A stretch of 64,000 nucleotides of DNA from Xanthostigma xanthostigma (Eukaryota; Arthropoda; Insecta; Raphidioptera; Raphidiidae): positions 8,906,001 through 8,970,000 of the forward strand of contig OY754466.1 of the NCBI GenBank assembly GCA_963575645.1, in the 5' to 3' direction. Below the pieces are notes generated by a model that was not told the DNA's origin, did not search any database, and worked only from the letters and a program-made list of their open reading frames with translations. Shown in pieces: positions 61,021 to 64,000 of the stretch (position 1 is its first letter; each line of letters begins with the position of its first letter). Made by a program: the position numbers and the translations under genes.

Positions 61021-62097
61021 AACATTTTTTGTTTTCACTCGCCTTACAAGCGACTGGATCGCACAGTCGAGATATACGAAAAGTAGCAAGTGTGTGCTGG
61101 CTCTAGGATGGTGTCTAAGCTTCACTACTGTCAATGACTATAAAAATAAATCACGAATACACTCTTCCCGATAGGAGAAATCCATTTTTGGTTAACATTT
61201 TCGTTTTGTTTATTTCATTTTTAATCATACATATCGCCCTGTCATAATCAATGTAACAAATCTGTAATATAAACGACCGAGCACAAATTTGAACTAATAT
61301 AATTATATTCTATATAATATTTTATAAGTTACGAGGGAGTAACAAACGTTAAACGAAAGTGTTTTGTGTATAGATAATCAGTTTTTTTTATCAACTAATT
61401 TGTGAAACTTTATATCTATCAAAATAACACAAAATTGTTGCTTTTGAAATGTCAAAACAAAAATAAACGTGATGTTTGTTTTTAAATTCTAAAAATTGAA
61501 AAAAAATGAAGATTGAATTTTAAAAATGGTTTCGGACTTGAATGAAACTTGCGTTGTGTTTTTAACAATCGAAACTTGGACTATATTAGATACTTATAGA
61601 TATTAAAAAATCGATACTGAAATCTATGCATTGTTTTTTAATATTGTTAGTGATTGTGAAATTCCAAAATTTCTGAACAGAGAATTAGTCTATTTAAAAA
61701 AAGTATATATATTATTTGACGAAAGTCAGCGGAATCTTTTAAAATGAAACAAAAAAAGATTTGTAGAAAACCGCATTTCTAAATGTCACGTTGTTTTTAT
61801 GAATTTTTATATTTGGTATAATTTTTAAAGCGAATGTGGTCAAATAGACTACAAATTAATTCGATATGGAAAATCCGCTATGAGCGCCGGAGGCAATACT
61901 TTGATGTAACGCCATCAATAGTGTCGTGGTTAACATATTAAACTCTGATCTATCATTGCTTTGATAGACCATAGTTAGTATGTTAACCGTGACGCGGCGC
62001 CACTGTTGACTAAGTTTAGTTTTCTTGACACACTAACGATGGCGCCACAACTTGATACAATTCCCACGATGAATTCGCATGATTGGATCACCTAAAG
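61021..62097. other. AT-rich intergenic DNA, weak palindrome near 61.95 kb
   Basis: Bases 61930-62000 form an imperfect inverted pair (GTTAACATATTAAACTC and its relative). The end (62040-62090) has CATGATTGGATCACC-like phrases resembling the palindrome at 55849. No gene. Confidence 0.4.
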
Positions 62098-62600
62098 GTG
62101 GCACTTCACATGGCTATTTGTGTTCGCTATTGGGTGTTTGTGTTGTATTTAGCAAAATATATGACGATCAAGACAAACATGCAAATAGAGGCAAATACGA
62201 CCATCCACACATGGCAGTCAAATAGCAAACACACAAACATTTGGCAGCAGAACGCAAGGTTTAAAATTCCAGGAATTTTAGCACTGTTTCATTGTCCCAA
62301 TTTATTTTCAATAGTAATTGTTCCAGTTCTCGCTCACAGCACAGACACAAAAATACTGCACGTCCGTACAGGTTCACGGCGCGTGCGCTTCTGAATATGG
62401 CCATTGTATGGACGGTTTATTTGCCTATTTGACTCCTTTGATGTGCCTCGAAAAACCGACAAGCGCACGGTAATGCGTATTTGGTATTGCCCTTATTTGT
62501 CAAATAGGCAAATAAGGCCAACACTTTGTCAAATAGACTGTCCACATTTGGTAATTGTTTGCCAAATACACAAATACAAATAGCCATGTGAAGTGCCGGC
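62098..62600. repeat. MITE, copy 2 of the 12192 family
   Basis: Same termini and interior as 12192-12706, including the GTCAAATAGGCAAATAAGGC block. The frames at 62083-62394 and 62417-62770 arise from it. Confidence 0.88.
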
Positions 62601-63720
62601 ATAAGAGATACTACTACATACAGTGTGTCGAATTTTACAGACGGTGTGGCCATTATTAAAATCGAATTTTTGAAGACTATCCTATAATAAGTATCTTGTC
62701 TAGTATTTAGTAATATATCGGAACGTAAAAATATCAAATCTCTTTCTGAAACAGTAAATTGAAATAACATTTATAACGATCAGATCACATTATATATAGA
62801 AACATTTGTAAGATATACTTAACATGTTAGATTTTTATCTATAAAGAACCAAATAAAAATCTTTTTTTAATATTTAACTTTTATTTTACAAACTTTATTT
62901 GGTCAAAAAACTTGGTAACCAATTCGTTTCAATTTGAATTCGTCGAAGTTAAGGTATCTCGTTTTGTTTGATAGATTTTTTTACGTTCGTAATTTAAATT
63001 TGATTTTAAAGCCAAGTTCATTTCTAGAAAAACTTTTTTTTTTGTTCATGGTGATTGTCATGAAAACTAATAATTTATTTGTTGGGTTAGAATCTGTATT
63101 TTTGACCAAATAATGAATGGATACTAAAAAAAATAACGATTACTAATTAATAATTTCTATTTAATAATGCTACTAACACATATACATAATAATATCATAT
63201 CATTAAATAAATCATATCATTTGTGTATAAAAAAATAATATTAAAATTGTATAAGAAAATTAATAATTATTATTTGTGGGTAGAAGAAATTATAAGATTA
63301 TTTGAACGAACTAATGTAGATGTAATTCAAATTTGAAAGAAATATTCAAAAATTTTTTTTGATTGTTTTCTGCAAACTTACAAGCTATGGGTTGAATCGG
63401 GAATGGGTTTTTATTAACCGAATATGATACAAATTTTGTAACCAGTTAAAAAAACACATTTGTAGTACTTAAAACAAATTATTAAAAATTTAACGTCGAT
63501 GCGATTAAAAAATTACATCTATTATTGGTTAACAATAGCTAGAATAACGCTGTAGAGAAATATATATATAATATATATATAAAACATTTCTTTTAGTAGA
63601 TGATATATTATTAACAATTGCATATTAGAATATTCATTTGAGAAAAGCACTTATTGAAACGTTTTTTTTTTAAGTTTTTTGTTTATGAAATTGTAATATT
63701 TCAGGATTAATTTTAATGTA
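62601..63720. other. AT-rich intergenic DNA
   Basis: Very AT-rich with (AT)n near 63560. No exon or matched repeat was seen. Confidence 0.4.
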
Positions 63721-63866
63721 CAATGAAACCTCGTTAATATGCGGTCGAAGGGACCAAGTTTTGATCGGATATTAAGTTAGATTGTAGTTATTTGAACTGG
63801 AACTGAAGAAATGGCGCATATCGAGCCGAATAAATAAAACGGAAGCGTATTAACGGAGTTTTACTG
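63721..63866. mobile_element. Short pogo-type MITE
   Basis: Ends CAATGAAACCTCGTTAATA and the complement of CAGTAAAACTCCGTTAATA, flanked by TA at both sides. 146 bp. Confidence 0.75.
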
Positions 63867-64000
63867 TATTTGTTTTTTACTCACGTAGATTTTTACTTTA
63901 GAAAACAAAAAGGGTAGTGAAAAATGTAACTGTTTTAAATTTTTCTTACTGTAGAGCTGTTGAAAAGAAACTTTGAATAATATGAATTTTCAATAGAGTA

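Overview
This window is animal nuclear DNA, almost certainly from an insect. It is AT-rich, its genes are split by GT-AG introns, and most intronic and intergenic DNA is short transposable elements: foldbacks, hAT and pogo/Tc1-type MITEs, tRNA-derived SINEs and RTE-like tails. The insect order cannot be fixed from the sequence. No bacterial-style feature (operon, ribosome binding site, CRISPR) was seen.

Two conserved genes were rebuilt exon by exon, checking splice sites and reading phase at each junction. On the minus strand, 23861 down to 3837, lies a complete 16-exon ARMC3 homologue (armadillo repeat-containing 3) of 3,093 coding bases, 1,030 codons plus stop. It starts with armadillo-like helical repeats and ends with an EDR1-like domain. 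Twelve of its exons are only partly captured, in a shifted frame, or missed by a simple ORF scan; these include the terminal exons at 7468-7633, 5668-5848, 4913-5147 and 3837-3973, which identify the family.

On the plus strand, 24823 to 57692, lies the 3' part of dystrophin (Dys): 13 phase-consistent exons giving 822 complete residues plus stop. It holds the end of the spectrin-like rod, the WW domain, the two EF-hand-like regions, the ZZ zinc finger, the C-terminal coiled coil and a Q-rich end. Upstream Dys exons are not in the window, and the first one seen starts inside a codon. ARMC3 therefore most simply lies antisense inside a large Dys intron. Inside the 17.8-kb Dys intron (24993-42757), a 44-codon ORF at 40450-40581 has its own ATG and ends at a phase-0 donor matching the next Dys acceptor. 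It is the best candidate for an alternative first exon of a short dystrophin isoform.

Layout: 1-3.8 kb repeats; 3.8-23.9 kb ARMC3, introns full of MITEs; 24.0-24.7 kb MITE; 24.8-57.7 kb Dys 3' half with a repeat-filled large intron at 25-42.7 kb; 57.7-58.2 kb Dys 3' UTR; 59-61 kb a large foldback interrupted by a hAT element with a 340-codon transposase ORF; 61-64 kb low-complexity AT-rich DNA with more MITEs. Several elements keep perfect target-site duplications (five hAT-type 8-bp, one SINE 13-bp), so recent mobility is likely. I found no unprecedented molecular system. The most interesting leads are the candidate short-isoform exon, the antisense nesting, mobile elements lying within about 30 bases of ARMC3 splice sites, and the nested insertions.
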